Shown: piece by piece, positions 36,005 to 43,561 of the stretch
Numbering within the stretch: position 1 is the stretch's first letter
How the letters are laid out: the number at the start of each line of letters is the position of its first letter
Assembly (NCBI RefSeq): GCF_024129355.1
Contig: NZ_JAMXXP010000011.1
Span: forward strand, 1-64,000
Origin: Acinetobacter lwoffii
GTDB lineage: Bacteria; Pseudomonadota; Gammaproteobacteria; Pseudomonadales; Moraxellaceae
Direction: 5' to 3'
Length of the DNA: 64,000 nt
Notes under the pieces: generated by a model
What the model saw: only the letters and a program-made list of their open reading frames with translations
Told to the model about the DNA's origin: nothing
Database searches by the model: none
Translations under genes and position numbers: made by a program

Positions 36005-36163
36005 CTATTGTTTTTTTAAAGATGATAAAAAGCCGCATATCACGTCTAGGCATTGATATGTCTGCTGATTGAATATGTTGTAAATACCGCAACCCAGCGC
36101 TTTGTAATGCTGGAGGAAGGGTTGAAACGCTTGTGCGTTTTGTATTGCTGAACAACTGACCAT
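36005..36163 (-). CDS. Possible 52-residue leader ORF before nirB
   Basis: An open frame of 52 codons inside the nirB leader. ATG 36163 is 8 bases after AGGA, and the TAG stop lies 13 bases before nirB. The product (MVSCSAIQNAQAF at the start) is neutral, has four Cys (VSCS, LGCG, QCLD, ICGF) and a hydrophobic C-terminal stretch. There is no known family. It could be a small protein or a translated leader coupling ribosomes to the antitermination element upstream. Being a single unverified ORF, confidence is low. Confidence 0.35.
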   Translation of the reverse strand: MVSCSAIQNAQAFQPFLQHYKALGCGIYNIFNQQTYQCLDVICGFLSSLKKQ

Positions 36164-36225
36164 GTCATTTATCCTGTGCTGAACGAAATACCAATCACAC
36201 TCCTTGAAAGTGCAATTACGATCAG

Positions 36226-36270
36226 AACGGACATCGTTGGCCGTTGTTAGTATTGAAAGTCATCTTTGAC
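36226..36270 (-). promoter_or_regulatory. ANTAR (NasT) RNA element in nirB leader
   Basis: Hairpin 1 is GTC-AAAGAT-GAC (36270-36259). Hairpin 2 (36245-36226) has AACGG/CCGTT, a C-T mismatch, a C-G pair and the loop AACGAT. Both loops keep A1 and G4. Linker length (13 bases) and downstream CCGTTCTGATCG match the nitrate-transporter leader. Confidence 0.78.
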
Positions 36271-36281
36271 GATTTAATAAA

Positions 36282-36297
36282 TGCAGAAATCGTGCCA
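36282..36297 (-). promoter_or_regulatory. Sigma-54 promoter of the nirB operon
   Basis: TGGCACGATTTCTGCA on the minus strand is a near-perfect -24/-12 promoter. The predicted start, about 36271, is one base before hairpin 1 of the NasT element. Confidence 0.87.
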
Positions 36298-36433
36298 ACT
36301 TTTCCAATAAGAAAACGCCTTATTTCAGGCAGATGATCTACCTAAACGCTTCATTTTGATCAGCCATCAGCTGAAATCCCTAAAGCTATGCACTAAATTG
36401 AACAGAAAAATAGAATTTTATGCACCAATTTAA

Positions 36434-36449
36434 TGGCATGTTTTTTGCT
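36434..36449 (+). promoter_or_regulatory. Sigma-54 promoter of nasT-nasS
   Basis: TGGCATGTTTTTTGCT fits the -24/-12 consensus completely. The predicted start, about 36460, leaves 35 bases before nasT. Confidence 0.82.
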
Positions 36450-36494
36450 TTACTCCTGTTTGAATATTCCTTAGGCCTTACTTGAAAATATTCC

Positions 36495-37073
36495 ATGTCC
36501 AAATTACGAATTGCTCTTATTGATGATGATCTGGAGCGCGCCCAATTCATCCAGGAATCCTTACTTTCACATGATTTTCAGGTGGTGGCCTGTTTAATCC
36601 TGAATGACCTGAATATGGTACATGTTAAGGGTATTCATGCAGATGTGATCCTGCTGAATATGGATCATCCGCATCGGGATATTATTGAAAGCTGTGTCAG
36701 CCAATATGAACTTCCGACCGTGCTGTTTACCCAGAACTCCAATAAAGACACCATCAAAAGTGCGATTGATGCCGGAATCACGGCTTATATTGTCGATGGT
36801 ATTGATCCCACCAAACTAGAAAGCATTCTGGAAATTTCAATTGAACAGTTTCGCAAGCATAAAAAGCTGCTGAATGATTTAAAAGAAACCCAGGACAAAC
36901 TGATTGACCGTAAAGATATCGATAAAGCCAAAGCGTTGCTCATCCAGCTGCATGCATTAACGGAAGAGCAAGCTTTTGCTTTATTGCGTAAAAATGCCAT
37001 GAGTCACCGGATTACCATTGGTGAAATGGCCAGACGCTTACTGGATGCACAGAAGCTGTTATTGGGCCAATAA
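36495..37073 (+). CDS. nasT: ANTAR-domain antiterminator NasT
   Basis: A 192-residue regulator with an N-terminal receiver-like domain (residues 1-120) and a C-terminal ANTAR RNA-binding domain (about 130-190, KDIDKAKALLIQLHALTEEQAFALLRKNAM). It binds paired hairpins in leader RNA and prevents termination of nitrate-assimilation transcripts. The usual phosphoacceptor Asp is replaced by Asn (DVILLNMDHP), so it is probably a pseudo-receiver controlled by binding NasS rather than by phosphorylation. It is co-transcribed with nasS 10 bases downstream. Its probable RNA targets are the FNT, nitrate-transporter and nirB leaders in this window. Confidence 0.93.
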   Translation: MSKLRIALIDDDLERAQFIQESLLSHDFQVVACLILNDLNMVHVKGIHADVILLNMDHPHRDIIESCVSQYELPTVLFTQNSNKDTIKSAIDAGITAYIVDGIDPTKLESILEISIEQFRKHKKLLNDLKETQDKLIDRKDIDKAKALLIQLHALTEEQAFALLRKNAMSHRITIGEMARRLLDAQKLLLGQ

Positions 37074-37083
37074 GGAAAAGCAT

Positions 37084-38100
37084 ATGTCCACATTAGAAAA
37101 AACTGAACTCAATATTGGCTATATTCCTTTACTTGATTGTGTTGCCATTCTCTGGGCCGAAAAACAGGGGTATTTTGCTGAGCAAGGATTAACCATCAAT
37201 TTAATCCATGAAGCCTCCTGGTCTAGTTTGCGTGACCGTCTGGCCTATGGCTTTCTGGATGCTGCACATTGCTTGTCTGCCATGCTGCCCGCTGCTGCCC
37301 TGGGTACAGACCAGTTACAGGTGGCTTTGCAAACCCCTCTAGTACTGAGCGTGAATCAGGCTTTTATTAGCCTGCGCCAGGATTTGTGCTATGAACTCGG
37401 CATCCAGCCTGGGGATGATGAACAGAATACCTCAAAGAAACTGGTACAGGCTTTACAACAGAATCATTCCATCAATCTGGCCTATGTTTATAAATATTCG
37501 ATTCACCATTACTGTTTAAAAGAATGGCTGGCGCTGACTGATCCACAACTGGCCAAGAATATCCAGCTGATGACCTCTCCACCGCCTTCCATGGTAAAAG
37601 GAATCGCGGAACAGGTATTCGATGGCTTTTGCGTGGGAGAACCCTGGAATATTCAGGCCAAACTTGAAGGCTATAGTTTTATCGTCGCGGCAAGCCAGAA
37701 TGTCATTCCAAAAGTTGCCGATAAAGTCTTGGCCATGACCCAGGAATGGGCAGAACAGCATCCATTTACTGTAGAGGCAGTGGTCAAGGCAGTACAAAAA
37801 GCGCAGGATGATTTAAAGCAGCGCAGTGATTTATCAGAAGTATGGGACATGCTGGTAGACTATCAGATTATTCAGTTTGAATGTTCCGCCCAGCGGCATG
37901 TCTATGACTTTTACAAGATCAAGAATATCATCCGGAATTTTGTTGGGGAAAGTGCCGAACCGAAAGTCGATGATTTTATCTGGCTCCTGCAGCAGATGCA
38001 GAAATGGGAAGATATTGAAATGACCGCAGCCGAGAAAAAACAGCTTGCGCAGCAGTGCATCTATAGCTTGCAAAACCAGCATGCAGACATTATTGGCTAA
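37084..38100 (+). CDS. nasS: Nitrate-sensing regulator NasS
   Basis: A 338-residue cytoplasmic relative of the periplasmic nitrate-binding proteins NrtA/CmpA. It lacks a signal peptide (MSTLEKTELNIGYIPLLDCV). The family segments GFLDAAHCLSAMLPAA, NLAYVYKYSIHHYCLKEWLA and DGFCVGEPWNIQA are clear. Without nitrate NasS holds NasT inactive; nitrate releases it. AAGGAAAA precedes the ATG at 37084; the longer frame from 37018 overlaps nasT and is rejected. A terminator follows directly. Confidence 0.93.
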   Translation: MSTLEKTELNIGYIPLLDCVAILWAEKQGYFAEQGLTINLIHEASWSSLRDRLAYGFLDAAHCLSAMLPAAALGTDQLQVALQTPLVLSVNQAFISLRQDLCYELGIQPGDDEQNTSKKLVQALQQNHSINLAYVYKYSIHHYCLKEWLALTDPQLAKNIQLMTSPPPSMVKGIAEQVFDGFCVGEPWNIQAKLEGYSFIVAASQNVIPKVADKVLAMTQEWAEQHPFTVEAVVKAVQKAQDDLKQRSDLSEVWDMLVDYQIIQFECSAQRHVYDFYKIKNIIRNFVGESAEPKVDDFIWLLQQMQKWEDIEMTAAEKKQLAQQCIYSLQNQHADIIG

Positions 38101-38111
38101 ATGATGCTACT

Positions 38112-38146
38112 GAAAAAAGAGGCCTGATTTTTCGGGTCTTTTTTAT
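38112..38146 (+). terminator. Terminator of nasT-nasS
   Basis: A/T-flanked hairpin (AAAAAGAGGCCTGA opposite TCGGGTCTTTTTT, with small mismatches) ending in a T-run, 12 bases after the nasS stop. Confidence 0.75.
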
Positions 38147-38280
38147 TGAGTCTATTTTCCAGAAAATGATTAAAAATCTCTGCATTCTGATCTAACTTCT
38201 TAAATATGATTAAGAGTTGTCTGCTAATTTTTTCTAAAAAATAAATCCTTTTAAGAGTCATTTCATGATTTGGTATGAAA

Positions 38281-38296
38281 TGGCATCCATTTTGCT
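38281..38296 (+). promoter_or_regulatory. Sigma-54 promoter of the guanidine-region ABC operon
   Basis: TGGCATCCATTTTGCT has the -24 GG and -12 GC at the correct distance. The predicted start, about 38307, lies 38 bases before the permease start codon. Confidence 0.78.
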
Positions 38297-38344
38297 TATT
38301 CAGTATTACGTTTTATAAAATTTGTAATATTGAGGGGCAACACT

Positions 38345-39289
38345 ATGAGTTACGTTGCACGTGAACTCAGTCAAAGAAATAAATTACTGTTTGGCTTGGG
38401 GTCTTTTTTAATACCAATTTTAATTTGGTGTGCAGTCAGCTACTTGCCATTTATTTGGCATCCACAAGTCCAGATTACTGATTCCGGTAGTGTTGCCTAT
38501 TTACAGGTCGAGAGTCGTATTGATAAAGACCAGTTTTTTTCTGCTGCGCAATCTGCAGTAGATCAAGGTCTGGCTCCCCCGCAGGGTATTCTGGTCAACC
38601 CGATTTATCTGCCTGCACCGCATCAAGTGGCAATTGCACTGATCACAGCTTTTACCACGGAGCCGGCTCAGGCCAATGCGCCCTGGTTTCATGAAAGCCT
38701 GTGGCACAGTATCAAACTGGTATTTACTGCGTTCTTTATTTCTTCCTTGGTTGGTATTCCACTCGGTATTTTATGCGGGTTTTCCAATAAAATTTCCCAG
38801 CTGACCGAGCCCTTTGTCGAATTTTTTCGTTATTTGCCTGCTCCGGCCTTTGGTGCACTGGCAGTCGCAATTCTCGGAATCAATGATGCACCCAAAATTG
38901 CCATTATTGTGATTGGAACCCTGTTCCAGCAAATCCTGATTATTGCCAATACCACACGTCTGGTGGATCGCAGCCTGATTGAAGCCGGTTTTACTCTGGG
39001 CACAAATAAACTCAAAAGTCTGTTACATGTGGTGATTCCTGCCGCCCTGCCTGAAATTTACCGCAATCTGCGTGTGTTGCTGGGCTGGGCATGGACTTAC
39101 CTGATCGTAGCAGAACTAATCGGCAGTACCTCAGGAATCACATGGTTTATTACCCAGCAAGCCCGCTATCAGAACTTTGATAATGTCTTTGCCGCCATCC
39201 TGATTATCGGGGTGATTGGTCTGCTGTGTGATGTGATCTTAATGAAACTGGGACAACGCTTATTTAAATGGAAACCGGGAGCTAACTGA
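38345..39289 (+). CDS. ABC transporter permease, NitT/TauT type
   Basis: A 314-residue permease. One N-terminal helix is followed by an unusually long periplasmic insertion (about residues 45-110), then five helices with the ATPase-contact loop LIEAGFTLGTNKLKSLLHVVIPAALPEI (about 215-245). The ATG at 38345 has GAGGGG seven bases upstream. The next gene's ATG overlaps the stop (TGATG). The partner binding protein is probably the lipoprotein encoded at 42.5-43.6 kb on the other strand. Because the surrounding genes degrade guanidine, guanidinium or a guanidino compound is the likely substrate. Confidence 0.88.
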   Translation: MSYVARELSQRNKLLFGLGSFLIPILIWCAVSYLPFIWHPQVQITDSGSVAYLQVESRIDKDQFFSAAQSAVDQGLAPPQGILVNPIYLPAPHQVAIALITAFTTEPAQANAPWFHESLWHSIKLVFTAFFISSLVGIPLGILCGFSNKISQLTEPFVEFFRYLPAPAFGALAVAILGINDAPKIAIIVIGTLFQQILIIANTTRLVDRSLIEAGFTLGTNKLKSLLHVVIPAALPEIYRNLRVLLGWAWTYLIVAELIGSTSGITWFITQQARYQNFDNVFAAILIIGVIGLLCDVILMKLGQRLFKWKPGAN

Positions 39290-40170
39290 TGCAAAACACT
39301 GAATTTAATACCCGCGAATACTTTGACAAGATTTATAGCCGTCCGGTGATTCTGGAAGCCAAACAGCTGACCCAATCATTCAGTCATGGCAAAACCGAGC
39401 GTACGGTTTTAAATGCCCTTGATTTGAAAATTCATAAGCGGGAGTTCATCTGTGTGATTGGGCCTTCCGGTTGCGGCAAGTCAACCTTTAGCCGTGTAGT
39501 CGCCGGTCTGGATCCTTATAGCAGTGGTGAGATTCTGGTGGATGGCCAGCCGATTACCGGCCCAAGTCCAGAGCGTGGCATGGTGTTCCAGGGCTATACC
39601 CTGTTTCCATGGAAAACCGTCAAGGAAAATGTCATGTTTGGCCCGTGCATGAAAGGCCAAAGTAGTGCAGCGGCCGAAGCGCAGGCACGTGAATGGATCA
39701 ATATCATTGGTCTGGAAAAGTATGAAAACCAGTATCCGCATGAGCTGTCTGGCGGGATGAAACAGCGTGTCGCGATTGCCCGGGCTTTGGTCAATGAACC
39801 GAAGATCCTGTTGATGGATGAACCCTTTGGAGCACTCGATCCGCATACCCGGCAAAAAATGCAGCGTCATCTGATGGATCTTTGGCAAAATATCGACATC
39901 ACCATCATTTTTGTCACCCACGATATGGATGAAGCCATTCTTTTGGCCGACCGGATTGTGGCACTGAAAGCCAATCCGGGTGAAATCAAGGAAATCATCG
40001 AGGTCGATTTACCTCGTCCACGCCATCCAGACGTCATGCTTAGCCCTGAATTTAAGCAGTTAAGACAGCGTGTCGATTATCTGGTGCATGCTGAAGAAGA
40101 TGAATTGGATCCGGCACTGGCAGAACTACCGGTCATTCCGCGTATGACCAAGGTTAGCAGCAATAAATAA
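39289..40170 (+). CDS. ABC transporter ATPase, NitT/TauT type
   Basis: A 293-residue ATPase with Walker A GPSGCGKST, signature LSGGMKQRVAIARAL, Walker B ILLMDEPFGALD and H-loop FVTHDMDEA. It resembles nitrate/taurine importer ATPases (SsuB/TauB/NrtD group). It overlaps the permease gene by one base, so the two are translationally coupled. Residues 1-30 form an extra N-terminal segment before the nucleotide-binding fold. Substrate is inferred from context, as for the permease. Confidence 0.93.
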   Translation: MQNTEFNTREYFDKIYSRPVILEAKQLTQSFSHGKTERTVLNALDLKIHKREFICVIGPSGCGKSTFSRVVAGLDPYSSGEILVDGQPITGPSPERGMVFQGYTLFPWKTVKENVMFGPCMKGQSSAAAEAQAREWINIIGLEKYENQYPHELSGGMKQRVAIARALVNEPKILLMDEPFGALDPHTRQKMQRHLMDLWQNIDITIIFVTHDMDEAILLADRIVALKANPGEIKEIIEVDLPRPRHPDVMLSPEFKQLRQRVDYLVHAEEDELDPALAELPVIPRMTKVSSNK

Positions 40171-40247
40171 TCTTATCCAAAATACCTTTGGGACGACCCG
40201 AAGGTTTGAATCGCTGTGTTGGACGACCAACATTAGAGGTGATTGCC

Positions 40248-41255
40248 ATGCAAGCGCAATATGTACTACCCCTTGTTGATATTTCTAAACTGCAAAGTCC
40301 GGATTTAGCCGATCGTATTGAAGTAGCAAATGCTCTGGATCAGGCTTGTAAAGAAGTCGGATTTCTCTATCTACAAGGTAGCCAGTTTAATTTTGATTAC
40401 GCCAAAGCCCTGATTGAAATGGCCCAGTCCTATTTTTCTCAGGATCTGGACACCAAAATGCAGCACTATATTGGTAAATCAAAAAACCATAGTGGCTATG
40501 TGCCGATTGGCGAAGAACAGTTTGCCGGTAACAGTTATGACTTAAAAGAAGCCTATGATGTCAATTATGATTATCAGGGGGTAAGAAAAGACTGTCCTTT
40601 ACTTGGGCCCACCTTATGGCCAGACCATCCGGATTTCAAGTCTATTGTCAGCCAATACTATAGTCATCTGCGTGAGATCAGCCGGCAGATTTTTTCTGCC
40701 TTTGCACTGGCGTTGGGCGTTCGTGAGGACTTTTTTGAAAGCAAAATTACTGATGCACCAAGTCAGCTACGCTTGATTCATTATCCCTATAATCCGGAAG
40801 TGCAAGATGCCGAAGGCATTGGCGCACATACCGATTACGAATGCTTTACCTTGCTGTTACCAACCGCGCCCGGCTTACAGGTTTTAAATAAAACCGGCGA
40901 ATGGATCGACATTCCTCTGATTGAAAATACCCTGGTGATGAATATCGGTGACATGATGGAAATTCTGTCGAATGGTAAATATCTCGCCACCAAGCACCGC
41001 GTGAAAAAGGTCTCGGAAGAACGTTATTCATTCCCGCTGTTTTGCGCCTGCAATTATGACACCGTTATTGAACCGGTTATTCACACTGAAAATTCCAAAT
41101 ATTCTGCCCTGATCGGGGGTGAGCATCTGTTTAATCAGACCGCCCAGACCTTTCAATATTTAAAACAGCGCGTCGCTAGCGGTAAGCTGGTCTTAAAAAA
41201 TGCTGTACCACTTTCCTCTTTTGGACTTGAAGAACAGGCGGAGACAGCATCATGA
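40248..41255 (+). CDS. 2-oxoglutarate/Fe(II) dioxygenase, isopenicillin N synthase-like
   Basis: A 335-residue oxygenase with a DIOX_N domain (about residues 5-120) and a C-terminal 2OG-Fe(II) jelly-roll domain. Iron ligands are the His and Asp of AHTDYE (about 200) and the His of ATKHRV (about 255), and the 2-oxoglutarate Arg is in RYSFPLF. The ATG at 40248 follows GAGGTGA. It belongs to the broad family that includes the ethylene-forming enzyme, which releases guanidine from arginine. Co-transcription with a probable guanidine transporter suggests that it oxidises a guanidino compound to liberate guanidine; this is inference. Confidence 0.88.
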   Translation: MQAQYVLPLVDISKLQSPDLADRIEVANALDQACKEVGFLYLQGSQFNFDYAKALIEMAQSYFSQDLDTKMQHYIGKSKNHSGYVPIGEEQFAGNSYDLKEAYDVNYDYQGVRKDCPLLGPTLWPDHPDFKSIVSQYYSHLREISRQIFSAFALALGVREDFFESKITDAPSQLRLIHYPYNPEVQDAEGIGAHTDYECFTLLLPTAPGLQVLNKTGEWIDIPLIENTLVMNIGDMMEILSNGKYLATKHRVKKVSEERYSFPLFCACNYDTVIEPVIHTENSKYSALIGGEHLFNQTAQTFQYLKQRVASGKLVLKNAVPLSSFGLEEQAETAS

Positions 41256-42133
41256 ATCTGTTTGAAGTGATTAAGACTTTAAAGCCCACTATCCCTCAGC
41301 CAGAGATTATTCCAGGCTTTTTATACGGTGCTTTCCGGCGTAAAAGTATCAGTTTTTATAATGGCCTGACCGATGAAAATACCATTGTGTACTGGTTCCA
41401 GTCGCGCAGTTTTACCATTGATCTTCGTCTAAAAAGCCAGACAGGAACTGCTGTTCAGGAACGCCAAGGCTGGATTGGCAATACACTTTGGGATAACGAC
41501 AACCATCTATTGTCCTGGGACGTGAAAGACTACGCCAATTACCAGAATCATGTGCAGTGGCCGGAACCAGCCAGGTTACATGCGATTGGCAACTGCATTC
41601 TGGAATTTTCTCCAAGCAATGTCTATGTCGAAGACTGGCGCCAGCAGGTACAACACGGTTTATTTTTAGGGCTGCGACTGCAATCTGCGATTGATGTTCA
41701 ATCTGGTCAGACACTGGAAATGGATGGTGGTCTGATTATTTGTGCTGATCATATTGCTTATGCCCTAACGCGTTTGCCGAAAGTGCAAAGTGCAGTAGCT
41801 CAAATGGATTTGAAAGCTGTCGATCTGACCGTGTTTGCCTTGGTGGAAAGTTTTGAGGTTTCTATCGGGGCTGATGGTCAAGCTAAAACTTACAGCACGC
41901 GCAGCAGTGAGACAGGCAAAACCTTTAATCTGGAAAATTTTGAAGTTCTCAATGAAAACAGTCTGGTTCAGCACGTGGTTCTCGATGACCATGAAATCGA
42001 CCTGATTTTTGAGCTGGATATATACCAGCCGGATTACCAATTTCAATATGCGACCCCCACGACTATACAAGCTGAAAGCTGGCTGAAGTCAGAACAGGAT
42101 CACCTGATGCAGCATGCAGAACGGGTGTTATAG
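41252..42133 (+). CDS. Conserved hypothetical protein in guanidine operon
   Basis: A 293-residue soluble protein I do not recognise. It has no signal peptide or membrane segments, is rich in aromatic residues and looks mainly beta-stranded (WFQSRSFTIDLRLKS, VHAIG-like turns, LDLTVFALVESFEVS). Its ATG overlaps the dioxygenase stop by four bases, a sign of coupled translation and perhaps of a complex or sequential reactions with that enzyme. A cupin- or lipocalin-like small-molecule binding role is conceivable but not demonstrated. Confidence 0.75.
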   Translation: MNLFEVIKTLKPTIPQPEIIPGFLYGAFRRKSISFYNGLTDENTIVYWFQSRSFTIDLRLKSQTGTAVQERQGWIGNTLWDNDNHLLSWDVKDYANYQNHVQWPEPARLHAIGNCILEFSPSNVYVEDWRQQVQHGLFLGLRLQSAIDVQSGQTLEMDGGLIICADHIAYALTRLPKVQSAVAQMDLKAVDLTVFALVESFEVSIGADGQAKTYSTRSSETGKTFNLENFEVLNENSLVQHVVLDDHEIDLIFELDIYQPDYQFQYATPTTIQAESWLKSEQDHLMQHAERVL

Positions 42134-42141
42134 GGAGAAAT

Positions 42142-42471
42142 ATGTCTTTTTTATATCTTTCGATTGCCATTATTGCAGAAGTCATTGCCACTTCTGCATT
42201 GAAAGCTTCCAATGGTTTTAGCGTGCTCTGGCCTTCACTTGCCACAATTGCCGGTTATGCCGTTGCCCTGTTTTTCCTGTCACTGACCATGAAAACCATT
42301 CCGATGGGCATTGCCTATGCAATCTGGTCTGGTGCCGGCATTATCCTGATTTCAACGGTTGGCCTCTTGGTGTTTAAACAGCAACTGGATCTTCCCGCAC
42401 TGATCGGTCTGGCATTTATGATTATTGGCATTATTTTTATCAATGTCTTTTCCAAAAGTACGCAGCTTTAA
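42142..42471 (+). CDS. Small multidrug resistance (EmrE-like) transporter
   Basis: A 109-residue SMR protein with four helices. It has the membrane-embedded Glu in IIAEVIATSALK (Glu14 of EmrE) and the motif IPMGIAYAIWSGAGIILIS. These motifs place it in the Qac/EmrE subtype rather than the guanidinium-exporter (Gdx) subtype. It is the last gene of the ABC-dioxygenase operon, 8 bases after the hypothetical protein. In this setting it may expel a guanidinium-like cation or substituted guanidine, which is inferred from position. Confidence 0.92.
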   Translation: MSFLYLSIAIIAEVIATSALKASNGFSVLWPSLATIAGYAVALFFLSLTMKTIPMGIAYAIWSGAGIILISTVGLLVFKQQLDLPALIGLAFMIIGIIFINVFSKSTQL

Positions 42472-42494
42472 TTTTTTAATATTCATCTGATAGT

Positions 42495-42521
42495 AAAAAA
42501 TCCCCAGACCGGGGATTTTTT
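42495..42521. terminator. Bidirectional terminator between convergent operons
   Basis: AAAAATCCCC/GGGGATTTTT, a 10-bp stem with a 5-base loop and A/T tails on both sides, between the SMR gene and the binding-protein gene. Confidence 0.92.
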
Positions 42522-42538
42522 ATGCAAGAGATCAGGCT

Positions 42539-43561
42539 TTATTGCAGCTCTTGTACCAGCGTTGGAACAATCACGCCATCCACGTTCATTTCAGTCGTAT
42601 AAATGCCGTTAGCCACATTGAACTTGTTCACATGATAGCTAGAACCATAGATCGAGTCGAAACCATTACCTTTGGTAAAGACTTTCTTGTTGGCGGCCAG
42701 ATCCAGTAAATGGGTGCCATCAATGAACTGCATATAGGTTTTCGCATCGACACCAACCCGTTTGGACATAATCTGTGCAGCATCTTCACGAGTCGCCGGA
42801 TCATTGATGTATTTGACGGTTTTATCCCAAACCTGAATCACCTTTTTCCATTGCTCTTTATTGGCTTCCAGATGGGCTGGATTCACGGTCAAGGTATCGT
42901 AGATTAATCCCGGCTTGTCTTTAGAGGTGAAAATAATCTTGGAACCGGCCACTGCAGATAGAGCCTGATTTGCCACTGGCTGCCATACTGCAATCGCATC
43001 AATATCGGGAGTGGCAAAAACCTGTGGCAATTCATTGGTCATGGTATTAACCAGTTTAACTTCATTCAGTTTAACCTTGGCATCATCCAGTGCAGTGGAC
43101 AGCAATAAGTGATCGACCAGGCCTTTTTCAGTCGCAACTGTTTTACCGCGCAGATCCTGAATCGAATTAATGCCATTCTTGGCAATAATTACGTCATTTC
43201 CAGCTGAATAATCAGTCGCCATGATCATCACACCCTTGGTCCCGCCAGAGCCAGTGACCAGATTATCACCATTAGTGACCATGACGGCATCTAGCTGGTT
43301 GGCGGCAAAAGCAGAGAGTGAAGCCGAATAGTCAAACCATTCGAAATTGGCATTTACCCCTGCTTCTTTTAGCCAGCCTTTTTCAATCGCCACTTGCCAG
43401 GCCACAAATCCCGGCCAGTCACTATAACCAATCCGGATGGGCTGAGTATTCACACTCCCTGCTGCCTTGGCATTTGGTTCAGGTACTTTAGCGGTATTGT
43501 CACAGCCACTAAAAAGGATTGCAGACAGTACGGAAACGGACATCAGTGCTTTTTTGATCAT
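42539..43561 (-). CDS. NMT1/ThiY-like substrate-binding lipoprotein
   Basis: A 340-residue ABC-transporter binding protein with a lipoprotein signal (MIKKALMSVSVLSAILFSGC, lipobox FSGC). The mature domain starts IRIGYSDWPGFVAWQVAIEKGW and has NQLDAVMVTNGDNLV and LRGKTVATEKGLVDHLLLS, typical of NitT/TauT-type binding proteins. It overlaps the atzF stop by four bases (ATGA). It probably serves the permease/ATPase pair at 38.3-40.2 kb, for which no other binding protein is present. Ligand is inferred to be guanidine or a related nitrogen compound. Confidence 0.9.
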   Translation of the reverse strand: MIKKALMSVSVLSAILFSGCDNTAKVPEPNAKAAGSVNTQPIRIGYSDWPGFVAWQVAIEKGWLKEAGVNANFEWFDYSASLSAFAANQLDAVMVTNGDNLVTGSGGTKGVMIMATDYSAGNDVIIAKNGINSIQDLRGKTVATEKGLVDHLLLSTALDDAKVKLNEVKLVNTMTNELPQVFATPDIDAIAVWQPVANQALSAVAGSKIIFTSKDKPGLIYDTLTVNPAHLEANKEQWKKVIQVWDKTVKYINDPATREDAAQIMSKRVGVDAKTYMQFIDGTHLLDLAANKKVFTKGNGFDSIYGSSYHVNKFNVANGIYTTEMNVDGVIVPTLVQELQ

